From contig JAYOEY010000007.1 of assembly GCA_038116945.1 (NCBI GenBank), positions 62,001 through 126,000 of the forward strand: a stretch of 64,000 nt of DNA, read 5' to 3'. A program made the position numbers and the translations under genes. The stretch is from JAYOEY01 sp038116945 (GTDB taxonomy: Bacteria; Pseudomonadota; Alphaproteobacteria; MPNO01; UBA2964). The notes beneath the pieces are model-generated. The model made no database searches. It was not told the DNA's origin and saw nothing but the letters and a program-made list of their open reading frames with translations. This document shows, piece after piece, positions 15,558 to 23,475 of this stretch (position 1 is the stretch's first letter; each line of letters opens with the position of its first letter).

Positions 15558-16682
15558 ATGAAACGGTTCTGGGGGCTGATTTTCGTCCTGATTGGAGCGA
15601 GCGGATGCGCTTCGCCGACGCTGGACATTGCGTCGGTGGAAGATTTGCGGCTGCAAATCAAGGAGGAAACCCGCGTTCAGCGAATTGCGATTGTTAGAAA
15701 TGCCTTTGAACAACAAAGGCGGCTTAACCGGATTTCGTATCGTCTTGGAAAAGCAGCCGGCGAGCTGTGCCGCGGACGTGAAGTCAATCAGCTCGGTGCC
15801 TATTTTTCCGACTGGGACGAGCGCGCGTCGGAATGGCTCGAACTCGCCATAGAAGCGACCCACATCAACCTGCATGAGCATGGGATCGAGGTTGTAGACG
15901 TTCTCGAAGGATCGGCTGCCGGTCGAGCCGGTTTGAAGGTCGGCGATCACGTAATTCGCATCGACGGTACGCCGTTGCCGCGCGGCCGTGGTGCCATGCG
16001 GGTTTTTCGAAAAAGGATCGAACGGCTTCGCAGCGCCAGCGACGGTAAACTGGAGTTAACGGTCAGGCGGGAAGCGACATTCAGGACCCTGACTGTTACT
16101 GCCGAAAAGTCCTGTGAATTTCCGGCGGTGCTGACCGTCGACCGGTCGTTGAACGCGGCCACCGATGGCGAGGTAATCTATTTCAACCGGGGCCTTGTCC
16201 GCTTCGCGAAAAGCGATGACGAAATTGCCGCTGTCCTGGCACATGAAATGGCCCACATTACAATGGGGCATCTGGAAGCAAAGCGTCAGAATATAGCGAC
16301 CGGAGCGGCCGTTGGGCTCATTGTCGACATATTTCTCGGGGGCGTCGTACCTTTATACGGTCTGGCGCGGGTCGGAGTCTTTTCGGAACTGGGCGCGAGG
16401 ATCGGAGCCGTTCAATGGTCGCCGGAGTTCGAATCAGAGGCAGATTACTTATCGATGTATCTGATCGCCCGGGCCGGATACGACATTGCGTCGCCTCCCA
16501 ATCTCTGGAAACGTATGTCCGTGGAGCAACCCGACGCCACCGAGGAAAAATTCCTCGCCTCGCACCCGACGGCGCCAAAAAGATTTGTCCAGCTGGAGAG
16601 CGCCGCCCGGGAAATCGGAGAAAAAATCAAACGGGGGAAGCCTCTCGTTCCAAACTCGTTGACGGCAAGGTTCGGGCGATAA
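15558..16682 (+). CDS. M48-family lipoprotein metalloprotease with PDZ domain
   Basis: A 374-residue lipoprotein (lipobox GASGC, Cys17). A PDZ-like domain lies at about 110-190 (EVVDVLEGSAAGRAGL, VGDHVIRIDG), and an M48 zinc-protease domain follows with HEMAH at 229-233 and the third ligand Glu in ESEAD at 292-296. M48 lipoproteins of this type (BepA/LoiP group) act in the periplasm on outer-membrane proteins. A PDZ before the protease domain is less common in that group. It is divergent from three BamE-like lipoproteins, which suggests a joint role in envelope assembly or quality control. Confidence 0.85.
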   Translation: MKRFWGLIFVLIGASGCASPTLDIASVEDLRLQIKEETRVQRIAIVRNAFEQQRRLNRISYRLGKAAGELCRGREVNQLGAYFSDWDERASEWLELAIEATHINLHEHGIEVVDVLEGSAAGRAGLKVGDHVIRIDGTPLPRGRGAMRVFRKRIERLRSASDGKLELTVRREATFRTLTVTAEKSCEFPAVLTVDRSLNAATDGEVIYFNRGLVRFAKSDDEIAAVLAHEMAHITMGHLEAKRQNIATGAAVGLIVDIFLGGVVPLYGLARVGVFSELGARIGAVQWSPEFESEADYLSMYLIARAGYDIASPPNLWKRMSVEQPDATEEKFLASHPTAPKRFVQLESAAREIGEKIKRGKPLVPNSLTARFGR

Positions 16683-16739
16683 ACGAACCGGTCCGGCACG
16701 GGAGCTGGCTGGAACGAAGCCGCGTAAGCGGACCCTGCT

Positions 16740-17162
16740 CTAGTTGTTCTTTGTCGCCGCTTCCCGAAGACGTTTGAGCAAGCGTAGTGAAGCCACCGGT
16801 GATCGGCCGTAGATATCCCGAAGAATGGGATTATTGTCAAAATCTTCGCTGTTTTTTTGCCGGCTTTCCTGGTCTTCGGGTGATGCCTGGGGACTTGCTT
16901 CCTGTCCGTCCCGGAGTCTGAACGCAGGTTTTTGTGCGTCTGCATCACTTCGTTCGGCTGCGGCAAGGGTTTCCTGCGCTTCCAACGCGAGTTCGAAGGC
17001 TTGTTGCGGATCGCGACGGTGAATATCCTTCAGCAAGGCATTGGCGCTTATGGTCTGGGCGACCGACAAAATTCTGTCCGTCGCTACAGCGGAACCTGCA
17101 ACGACTGTCAACACCAAGGCAGCCGGGATCAGAAAACAACGACTAAACCGGGATGTTCGCAT
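16740..17162 (-). CDS. Secreted protein with two short internal repeats
   Basis: A 140-residue exported protein of unknown function with a signal peptide (IPAALVLTVVAGSAVA). Two related helical units are visible: NALLKDIHRRDPQQAF in the first half and NPILRDIYGRSPVASL near the end, both N-x-L/I-L-K/R-D-I-x-x-R-x-P, joined by a polar, probably disordered linker rich in Q, E and S. It lies 33 nt after the cytoplasmic unknown gene on the same strand, so they probably share a transcript. Confidence 0.6.
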   Translation of the reverse strand: MRTSRFSRCFLIPAALVLTVVAGSAVATDRILSVAQTISANALLKDIHRRDPQQAFELALEAQETLAAAERSDADAQKPAFRLRDGQEASPQASPEDQESRQKNSEDFDNNPILRDIYGRSPVASLRLLKRLREAATKNN

Positions 17163-17195
17163 ATCGCACCGTCCTTGTTAGCAGAGCCTCTATTT

Positions 17196-17795
17196 TCACT
17201 GAACGGGAAATTCATGTAACCCCTTGCGAAACGAGCGCAGGTAATCGCCGTAAATTTTCTCCAGCATGCCGGTGGATTGAATCAGGATCGCTCCGAACGG
17301 AGATTTCACGCTCGTGAAATATCCCGCGCCTGAAAGAATCTTTACGGTCTTTCGGCAGGACTCCGAGCTCATATACTCGACCAGAAATCGCGCGAGATCG
17401 GATTGCGACAGCCGGATGGTCCGGTTGCCGCAGTTAACGACCAGTCTTTCGAGTTTTTCCGGTGTTTCGAAACGCGCGTCATGCAGTCGCTGCGGCTGGA
17501 TGCCCAGCTTTTCGCGCTGATCCCGGTTTTCCAGCAACTCCTCGATATTGCCGTTGTGGGGTTCGGCGAATCTCTTGAGCTTTGGCGCGCTATCGATGCC
17601 AAAAACCTTCAGCAGATAAAAGAACTCTGCGATGGCATAGACGTTTTCCTGACGCAGGTCGCGGGCCTCGATAGAAGAGTCCATTGCCCGGTTTTCGACG
17701 ATCTGGTCGAAGAAACGCGCCTTTGCGGAGAACATTTCCTCAAAAAGGTGAATGTCGGCTTCCAGCTCGGCATCGTTGGCTAGTGGATTTGACAT
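17196..17795 (-). CDS. Hypothetical protein, mostly helical
   Basis: A 199-residue protein with no family I recognise. No signal peptide or membrane segment is seen. The first half is helical and acidic (LFEEMFSAKARFFDQIVENR, AIAEFFYLLKVFGID); the second has SQSDLARFLVEYMSS and CRKTVKILSGAGYFTSVKS, resembling a winged-helix-like region, which is speculative. It begins an apparent two-gene operon with the secreted repeat protein. Confidence 0.6.
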   Translation of the reverse strand: MSNPLANDAELEADIHLFEEMFSAKARFFDQIVENRAMDSSIEARDLRQENVYAIAEFFYLLKVFGIDSAPKLKRFAEPHNGNIEELLENRDQREKLGIQPQRLHDARFETPEKLERLVVNCGNRTIRLSQSDLARFLVEYMSSESCRKTVKILSGAGYFTSVKSPFGAILIQSTGMLEKIYGDYLRSFRKGLHEFPVQ

Positions 17796-18222
17796 GGAAT
17801 CCTGATCCGGTTTCGGCCATTCGCCAGTTTTGATTTATGTTTGTCCGGTGTGCCCCAAGACCGGATCCAGTGAAAAGTCTAGTAAGCACCGAATGGCTGT
17901 TCAAGCGTGGGGTAAGTCTTCGGAAAAAGCGGGCATTGCCATAATCCGGTAGTCATTTCCGATTTATGACCGAGAAACAATGATCTCCGTTCAAGTCAGA
18001 ATTGCTTCGGTGTATGATGATTTTGGAGCGGCGGCGTCAAACAGGCAGTGTTCCGACGCTGCCGAATACATGACTGGGACTCGTTCCCGGTCCGAAACTC
18101 CCGGCCGATCCGTCGGTGAAGGGGGCGTGTGACCAATGTCGCAAAAATAAATATTGCCAGGCGTGTCGAAATTTTCGCCCGGCCGGATATAATCCGGGAC
18201 GCGATGGACGGGAGAGCCTGTA
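17796..18222. other. 427-nt non-coding gap between divergent genes
   Basis: No convincing gene is seen. The gap holds the promoters of the divergent genes at 17795 (minus) and 18223 (plus). At 18072-18092 GACTGGGA and TCCCGGTC form an 8-bp hairpin with a 5-nt loop but no following T run. The palindrome over a TATAAT box at 18183-18197 is listed separately. Confidence 0.6.
18183..18197 (+). promoter_or_regulatory. Palindrome covering a TATAAT -10 box
   Basis: CCGGATATAATCCGG is a perfect inverted repeat (6-nt arms, 3-nt centre) containing TATAAT at 18188-18193, 29 nt before the metalloprotease start. No good -35 is seen 16-18 nt upstream, which would fit an activator-dependent or repressor-blocked promoter. 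Confidence 0.45.
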
Positions 18223-19278
18223 ATGGGCAAGGGCAGACCCATCAGCCGATTGTGCGGCATGTTGTCTGCGGCAGCGCTTGCGCTGGTTACCGCGGCGCCG
18301 TCGTTCGCGCTCACCATCAACATCAATCCGGGCGCCACGCTGGCCGGCAACGCGGCCGCGCTGGCGGCCTTCAACCGGGCCGCCGACCAGTGGGAGGCGA
18401 TCTTCTCCGACGATGTCCTCGTCACCATCGACGCGGACCTGCTCAATCTCGGCGCGTCCAACATCATCGGCCAGGCCAGCTCGGTTCAGCTCGGCGCCGG
18501 CTACGACGTGATCCGCAACCAGATGGTCGCCGATGCCGCGGACGAGTTCGATAACGGCATCGTCTCCTTCCTTCCCACCGCGGCGCAGTTCAGCGCCGTC
18601 GTGCCTGTCGGGTTCGGGCTCGACGGGACGTTGCAGGCGACCAAGGCCAATCTCAAGGCCATGGGGTTCACCGGGCTGGACGCGACGTTCGGCGTGACCG
18701 ATTCGACCATTCAGTTCAACACGCAGTTCGCGTTCGATTTCGACAATTCCGACGGCGTCGGCGCCGGGCTGACCGATTTCGAGTCCGTTGCCGCCCACGA
18801 AATCGGGCATGCGCTGGGCTTCGTTTCCGTGGTCGACGCCATCGATTCCCTGATCAATCAGAGTCTGACGGCGAACGTATTCCTGAATCCGCTGGACCTG
18901 TTCCGGTTCGGCGATGCAAGCGGCAACCCGGAGACCACGACTGAATTTACGAATTTCGACCGCAACCTGATTCCGGGCACCGGTGCATTTTTCGACGATC
19001 TGTTCACTGAGATAGCGCTTTCCGAGGGTGTTTTCACGGGAGACGGGCGGCAGGCAAGCCACTGGAAAGCGAACGAGCTGACAGGGACGCTTATCGGCGT
19101 CATGGACCCGACGCTCGCCACCCAGGAAGTGCTGACGATCACTGCGGCGGATATCCGGGCGTTTGACCTGATCGGCTGGGATGTCGTGCAGGCCGAGACA
19201 TTTTCCGTTCCCGCGCCGGGCGGCCTGATGATTTTCGCGTCCGGCCTCCTGTTCCTGCGGCGTCGCGCTGAGGTCTAG
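18223..19278 (+). CDS. Secreted zinc metalloprotease with C-terminal sorting/anchor tail
   Basis: A 351-residue exported protein: signal peptide to about residue 27 (SAAALALVTAAPSFA), then a metzincin-like domain with HEIGHALGF at about 192-200. The N-terminal part, ADQWEAIFSDDVLVTIDADL, fits the NF038122-type metalloproteases of PEP-CTERM-bearing bacteria. The C-terminus is SVPAPGGLMIFASGLLFLRRR, a VPxP motif with helix and arginines as in exosortase/VPxPA-CTERM tails. It is therefore likely exported and held at the envelope. Its stop overlaps the small convergent gene at 19275. Confidence 0.78.
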   Translation: MGKGRPISRLCGMLSAAALALVTAAPSFALTININPGATLAGNAAALAAFNRAADQWEAIFSDDVLVTIDADLLNLGASNIIGQASSVQLGAGYDVIRNQMVADAADEFDNGIVSFLPTAAQFSAVVPVGFGLDGTLQATKANLKAMGFTGLDATFGVTDSTIQFNTQFAFDFDNSDGVGAGLTDFESVAAHEIGHALGFVSVVDAIDSLINQSLTANVFLNPLDLFRFGDASGNPETTTEFTNFDRNLIPGTGAFFDDLFTEIALSEGVFTGDGRQASHWKANELTGTLIGVMDPTLATQEVLTITAADIRAFDLIGWDVVQAETFSVPAPGGLMIFASGLLFLRRRAEV

Positions 19279-19466
19279 CTCCTGTCCGGCTGCTGGTCGT
19301 TGAGCATTTCCAGCGTGATGTCGATCTGGCTTCTGAGCTTCTTCAGCCAGGTCGTTACCCGTTCGTAATCCTCGTCGGAATACTCCTCGCGGAACAGCTC
19401 GTGTTCCGCCATAAGCTTGGCGAGGATTTCAACGAACTGCAGCTGGTCGGGGTCGAGTTTCTGCAC
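19275..19466 (-). CDS. Small hypothetical protein (63 aa)
   Basis: A 63-residue acidic, probably all-helical protein (LQFVEILAKLMAEHELF, EDYERVTTWLKKLRSQID). No known family is recognised. It converges with the metalloprotease gene with a 4-nt stop overlap. Support is moderate: compact, charged and amphipathic, and the opposite strand offers nothing better. Confidence 0.5.
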   Translation of the reverse strand: MQKLDPDQLQFVEILAKLMAEHELFREEYSDEDYERVTTWLKKLRSQIDITLEMLNDQQPDRS

Positions 19467-19584
19467 GGGGCCATTCCTTGTATCCGGTTTCTACCGGGGT
19501 AGCGCAGCGCCGACCGCAGCGCAAGCGGGTGCAACGATCCGGCCCATGTGATAGAACCTCCCGCCATTTTCCCGGAGCGGCCTT

Positions 19585-20355
19585 TTGGAAACCGTTACGC
19601 AACTCCTGACGCAGGGGACCGACCTGACGCTCGTCGTCTTTTTCGGTCTCTGCCTGCTGTCTTTCGTCGGCAGCCTGATCGCCGCCTCGCTCGGGCTCGG
19701 CGGCGGTCTGCTGGTGCTTGCCACCATGACGCTGGTGCTGCCGCCGGCGGTGCTGATCCCGATCCACGGGGTGGTGCAGATCGGCTCCAACGGGTTTCGC
19801 GCCCTGATCATGATGAGGCACATCAAGTACGGGCTGGTGCCTGCCTTCATGGTCGGCACGCTGATCGGCTCCGTGATCGGCGGCAAGACCGTGTTCGCCC
19901 TTGAAAACTGGGTGCTGCAGGCGGTGCTTGGCGTGTTCGTGCTTTACGCCACCTGGGCGAAGGGGTTCCGCAGCTCCAACCCCGGTCCCGGAAAATTTTT
20001 CGGCGCCGGCATCGCGGGCGGGTTCGCCACCATGTTCATCGGCGGCAGCGGCCCGCTGATCGCCCCCTTCGTCAACGCCGCCTGCAACGAACGACAGCAG
20101 GTGGTGGCGACCCATGCCACGCTGATGACCTTCCAGCACCTGTTCAAGGTGATCGCGTTCGGCCTGCTGGGTTTTGCATTCGGACCTTTCATCCCGCTGC
20201 TGATCGGGCTGCTGCTGTTCGGCGCGCTTGGCACGCTCGCCGGAAGGCAGATCCTCAACAAGCTGCCGGAACGCGTATTCCGCGTCGGGCTGCAGACCAT
20301 CCTGACGCTGCTCGCGATCAAGCTGCTCTACGAGGCGATTTCCTTCCATCTTTAG
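19585..20355 (+). CDS. TauE/SafE-family membrane exporter
   Basis: A 256-residue polytopic membrane protein of the TauE/SafE family with about eight hydrophobic segments. Characteristic parts are the first-repeat LGLGGGLLVLATM with H-G-V-V-Q, and the second-repeat GFATMFIGGSGPLIAPF. The family exports sulfite, sulfoacetate or other organic anions; substrate unknown here. It starts with TTG at 19585 after a CGGAG-like site. It converges with znuA, overlapping it by 4 nt. Confidence 0.85.
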   Translation: METVTQLLTQGTDLTLVVFFGLCLLSFVGSLIAASLGLGGGLLVLATMTLVLPPAVLIPIHGVVQIGSNGFRALIMMRHIKYGLVPAFMVGTLIGSVIGGKTVFALENWVLQAVLGVFVLYATWAKGFRSSNPGPGKFFGAGIAGGFATMFIGGSGPLIAPFVNAACNERQQVVATHATLMTFQHLFKVIAFGLLGFAFGPFIPLLIGLLLFGALGTLAGRQILNKLPERVFRVGLQTILTLLAIKLLYEAISFHL

Positions 20356-21266
20356 CGGGAAGAGAGACACTCCCGCAGCGACCGGGCGAGGGTCAGCATC
20401 GTTTCGTTCCAGTGGCCCGCTCCCGACCGGATTTTCGAGCCGAGAGGATCCAGCACCGCGATTGTCGCCCTTGTGCCCTCGGTCAGCGTCTGCAACAGCG
20501 AAGACGGAAATTGCGGTTCGGAAAAAACGCAGCGGACGTTTCGTTCGGAAAATTCCCGCCTGAGCGCGCTCAGCCGTTTCGCGCCGGGGCGGCGAGAGGC
20601 ATCGACGGCGACCCAGAGCCCGCCGGTCAGCGCAAAAGCGCGCTCGAAATACTGAAAGGCGTCGTGAAAGGTTGCGTAGGGCGCGGCCCTTACGGGTGAC
20701 AGCAGGACGGCGATGTCCTGCTCGGTTTTTGCGATCCCGGCGAGCGTCCGTTCGAGGTTCAGCGCATAGGCCCGTTTGCGGCCCGGGTCGATAGCGGCGA
20801 GCCGCGTGGCGATCGCGGTTGCGATGGTTCGCGCGTTGCCCGGGGAAAGCCACAGATGCGGGTCGGTGCTGCTCTCATGGTCGTGTCCATGCCCGTGATC
20901 GCGATGGTGGGTGTCGCGCGCTTTCAGCAGCGTCATGCCCTTCGTCTGGGTAAGAGTCAGCAGCCGGTCGGTCCGCGTCAGCGCCTTCAGCGGGCGCTCC
21001 ATGAAATTTTCCAGCTCTGGCCCCACCCGGACGATCAGGTCTGCCCCGGCGAGGGCGCGCGCAGCCGACGGGCGAAGCGAGAAGCTGTGGGGCGTAGCCC
21101 CCGGCGGCAGCAGCAGTTTCGGCTCGGAGACGCCCTGCGCGATCGAGGCGGCGAGCCCGTGCAGCGGGGCGATCGAAACGACGATATCGGGCGGTTTTGC
21201 GCTCGCATTGCCGTTTGCAACAAAGAGGCAGGCGAACGCCGTCAGCAAGACGAAAACGCGACGCAT
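20352..21266 (-). CDS. znuA: Zinc ABC transporter periplasmic binding protein ZnuA
   Basis: A 304-residue periplasmic zinc-binding protein. The signal peptide runs to about residue 23 (LLTAFACLFVANGNASA). A histidine-rich loop (HHRDHGHGHDHESS) near residue 125, PHSFSLRPS with an early His, DPHLWLSPGNA, and a later H in YATFHDAF are the metal ligands expected for ZnuA. The start at 21266 directly precedes the signal peptide; the frame stays open far upstream, but that part is not coding. It is divergent from zur-znuCB across a candidate Zur operator. Confidence 0.92.
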   Translation of the reverse strand: MRRVFVLLTAFACLFVANGNASAKPPDIVVSIAPLHGLAASIAQGVSEPKLLLPPGATPHSFSLRPSAARALAGADLIVRVGPELENFMERPLKALTRTDRLLTLTQTKGMTLLKARDTHHRDHGHGHDHESSTDPHLWLSPGNARTIATAIATRLAAIDPGRKRAYALNLERTLAGIAKTEQDIAVLLSPVRAAPYATFHDAFQYFERAFALTGGLWVAVDASRRPGAKRLSALRREFSERNVRCVFSEPQFPSSLLQTLTEGTRATIAVLDPLGSKIRSGAGHWNETMLTLARSLRECLSSR

Positions 21267-21307
21267 CGGGACGGGTTCCGGGATGATTGTGTGCCGAATA
21301 AAACTTA

Positions 21308-21323
21308 TTATGATATAACATAA
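21308..21323. promoter_or_regulatory. Candidate Zur operator
   Basis: TTATGATATAACATAA is an almost perfect AT-rich inverted repeat (one mismatched pair) in the 87-nt gap between znuA and zur. Zur boxes in this class are AT-rich palindromes of this kind with a TATAAC half. Position between znuA and zur-znuCB supports zinc-dependent control of both directions. Confidence 0.7.
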
Positions 21324-21353
21324 CAAAATTTTTCCGTCGATGGAGAAGCGACC

Positions 21354-21854
21354 GTGACTCCCAGAGACGACGTCATCGCGCCCTTTCCCCCGAAAAGCCA
21401 CGATCACGTCCATTGTATCGAGGAAGCGCTCGACGCCGCGGAGCAGAAATGCCGCGACGAAGGGCTGCGTCTGACCCCGCTGCGCCGCCGCGTGCTGGAG
21501 CTTGTCTGGTCGAGCCATGGCCCGGTTGGCGCGTATGAAATCCTCGACTCGCTGCGCAGCGAGCGCACCGGGGCCGCGCCGCCCACCGTCTATCGAGCGC
21601 TCGATTTCCTGCGCGATCACGATCTGATCCACCGCATCGAGTCGCTCAATGCTTTCGTCGGGTGCGGCGATCCGGCGCGCCGCCATGGCGGCCAGTTCCT
21701 GCTCTGCTCCCAGTGCGGTGCGGTGGCGGAGCTCGACGACCCGGATATCGCCGGCACGGTCGCGCGTCGCGCCAGGGCGCTCGGCTTCACGGTCGACCGC
21801 CAGACCATCGAGGTCAGCGGCCGCTGCGGCGCCTGCGCCGGGAAAGGGAGCTGA
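21354..21854 (+). CDS. zur: Zinc uptake regulator Zur (Fur family)
   Basis: A 166-residue Fur-family repressor. The winged helix contains GLRLTPLRRRVLELVW and PPTVYRALDFLRDHDLIHRIES. Zinc-site cysteines occur as CSQCG (first pair, with preceding HGGQFLL) and CGACAG at the C-terminus. GTG start at 21354. In a locus with znuA and znuCB, Zur is the clear assignment over Fur. znuC begins 6 nt downstream. Confidence 0.92.
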   Translation: MTPRDDVIAPFPPKSHDHVHCIEEALDAAEQKCRDEGLRLTPLRRRVLELVWSSHGPVGAYEILDSLRSERTGAAPPTVYRALDFLRDHDLIHRIESLNAFVGCGDPARRHGGQFLLCSQCGAVAELDDPDIAGTVARRARALGFTVDRQTIEVSGRCGACAGKGS

Positions 21855-21860
21855 CCCGGG

Positions 21861-22688
21861 ATGGATGCCGCATCGCCCCATGCAACGGCGCCGATCATCG
21901 CGGCGCGCGGTCTCTGCGTGTCGTTCGGCGCGGAAAAGGTGCTGGACCGGATCGATCTCGCGCTGCGCCCGGGCGAGATCGTGACGCTGATCGGCCCCAA
22001 CGGTTCCGGCAAGACAACGCTGGTGCGCACCCTGCTCGGGCTGGCCCAGCCGACCGAGGGAGAGGTCGAACGCGAACCGGGCATCGTTGTCGGCTACGTG
22101 CCGCAGCGGCTCGAGATCGACGCCACCCTGCCGCTGACCGTCGGAAGGTTTCTCGCGCTCGGCACCCATGCGAACCCGGCCGATTGCGAAGCGGCGCTCG
22201 ACGAGGTCGGCGTTTCCGGCGCGATGGCGAAGGCGATCCAGGCGCTGTCGGGCGGCCAGCTGCGCCGCGTCCTGCTGGCCCGTGCCCTGCTGCGCGACCC
22301 CGATCTGCTGGTGCTCGACGAGCCCACATCGGGCGTCGATTTCGCCGGGCAGGCAGAGCTCTACGAGCTGATCCGCCGCATCCGAGATGCCCGACAGTGC
22401 GGCGTGCTGCTGGTGTCGCACAATCTGCACCTGGTGATGGCGGCGACCGACCGCGTGGTGTGCCTCAACCATCATGTATGCTGCGAAGGGCTGCCGGAAT
22501 CGGTGTCGCGTAACCCGGCCTATCTCGAACTGTTCGGCCCCGAGGCGTCCGGCGCGGTCGCGGTCTATACCCATCAGCACGATCACCAGCACGATCTGAC
22601 CGGCGAACCGGTCACGCATGATCACGCGCACGAAGACGCTCACGACCACGCGCGCCACAAGGCGGGGGAAGAGGCACTCGATGGATGA
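21861..22688 (+). CDS. znuC: Zinc ABC transporter ATPase ZnuC
   Basis: A 275-residue ABC ATPase with Walker A GPNGSGKTT, signature LSGGQLRR and Walker B LLVLDEPTSGVD. The C-terminal 40 residues are histidine-rich (HQHDHQHD, THDHAHEDAHDHARH), as in several ZnuC proteins, and may sense or buffer zinc. It overlaps znuB by 8 nt. Confidence 0.93.
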   Translation: MDAASPHATAPIIAARGLCVSFGAEKVLDRIDLALRPGEIVTLIGPNGSGKTTLVRTLLGLAQPTEGEVEREPGIVVGYVPQRLEIDATLPLTVGRFLALGTHANPADCEAALDEVGVSGAMAKAIQALSGGQLRRVLLARALLRDPDLLVLDEPTSGVDFAGQAELYELIRRIRDARQCGVLLVSHNLHLVMAATDRVVCLNHHVCCEGLPESVSRNPAYLELFGPEASGAVAVYTHQHDHQHDLTGEPVTHDHAHEDAHDHARHKAGEEALDG

Positions 22689-23466
22689 TTTCCTGATCCG
22701 CGCCGCCGCCGCCGGGATCGGCGTCGCGCTGGTTGCGGGGCCGCTCGGCTGTTTCGTGGTGTGGCGGCAGATGTCCTATTTCGGCGCGGCGATGTCGCAT
22801 TCGGCGCTGCTCGGCGTCGCGCTCGGTATCCTGATCGACATCGACCCGATGATCGGCATCACCGGGGTGTGCGTCGCGGTGGCGCTCGGGCTGCTCGCGC
22901 TCGAACGCGATCCGCGCTTCGCCCGCGACACCATCCTCGGCATCCTCGCTCACGGCACGCTCGCCATCGGGCTGCTGGCGGTGGCGTTCCTCGATTCCGT
23001 CCGGCTCGATCTGATGGGCTACCTGTTCGGCGACATCCTGGCGGTGACGCGGGGCGATCTCTGGTGGATCTACGGCGGCGGCGCGGCGTGCCTGCTGGTG
23101 CTCGCGCTGATCTGGAACCGGCTGCTGACCATGACGGTACATGAGGAGCTTGCCGCGGTGGACGGCATCAACGTGGCGGCGACGCGGCTGGTCTTCATGC
23201 TGCTGATCGCTTTCACCATCGCCGCCGCGATGAAGGTTGTCGGCGTGCTGCTGATCGTCTCGCTGCTGATCATTCCCGCCGCCGCCGCCAGACGCTTCGC
23301 CGCGACGCCGGAGCAGATGGCGGCGCTCGCCGCGCTGGCCGGATGTATCTCTGTTATCGCCGGCCTCAGCCTGTCGGCCACTGCCGACACGCCGGCAGGC
23401 GCATCGATTGTCGCCGCCGCGACGGTGCTGTTTTTCGCGACGCTGGGGGGACGGCGGACGGCCTGA
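22681..23466 (+). CDS. znuB: Zinc ABC transporter permease ZnuB
   Basis: A 261-residue permease of the ABC-3 family with about eight membrane segments. Landmarks are GPLGCFVVWRQMSYFGAAM with SHSALLG, and the GVLLIVSLLIIPAAAAR segment near the end. The start at 22681 lies inside the end of znuC; a frame from 22618 only re-reads the His-rich tail in another frame. Confidence 0.92.
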   Translation: MDDFLIRAAAAGIGVALVAGPLGCFVVWRQMSYFGAAMSHSALLGVALGILIDIDPMIGITGVCVAVALGLLALERDPRFARDTILGILAHGTLAIGLLAVAFLDSVRLDLMGYLFGDILAVTRGDLWWIYGGGAACLLVLALIWNRLLTMTVHEELAAVDGINVAATRLVFMLLIAFTIAAAMKVVGVLLIVSLLIIPAAAARRFAATPEQMAALAALAGCISVIAGLSLSATADTPAGASIVAAATVLFFATLGGRRTA

Positions 23467-23475
23467 CGCCGTTGA

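Noticed and set aside
21267..22658. Upstream extension of the znuA frame through zur and znuC
   Set aside because: The signal peptide at 21266 fixes the start; the extension only reads antisense to zur and znuC.
22580..22680. Repetitive CAC/CAT-rich stretch as a DNA repeat
   Set aside because: It only encodes the His-rich C-terminal tail of ZnuC; no exact repeat units.
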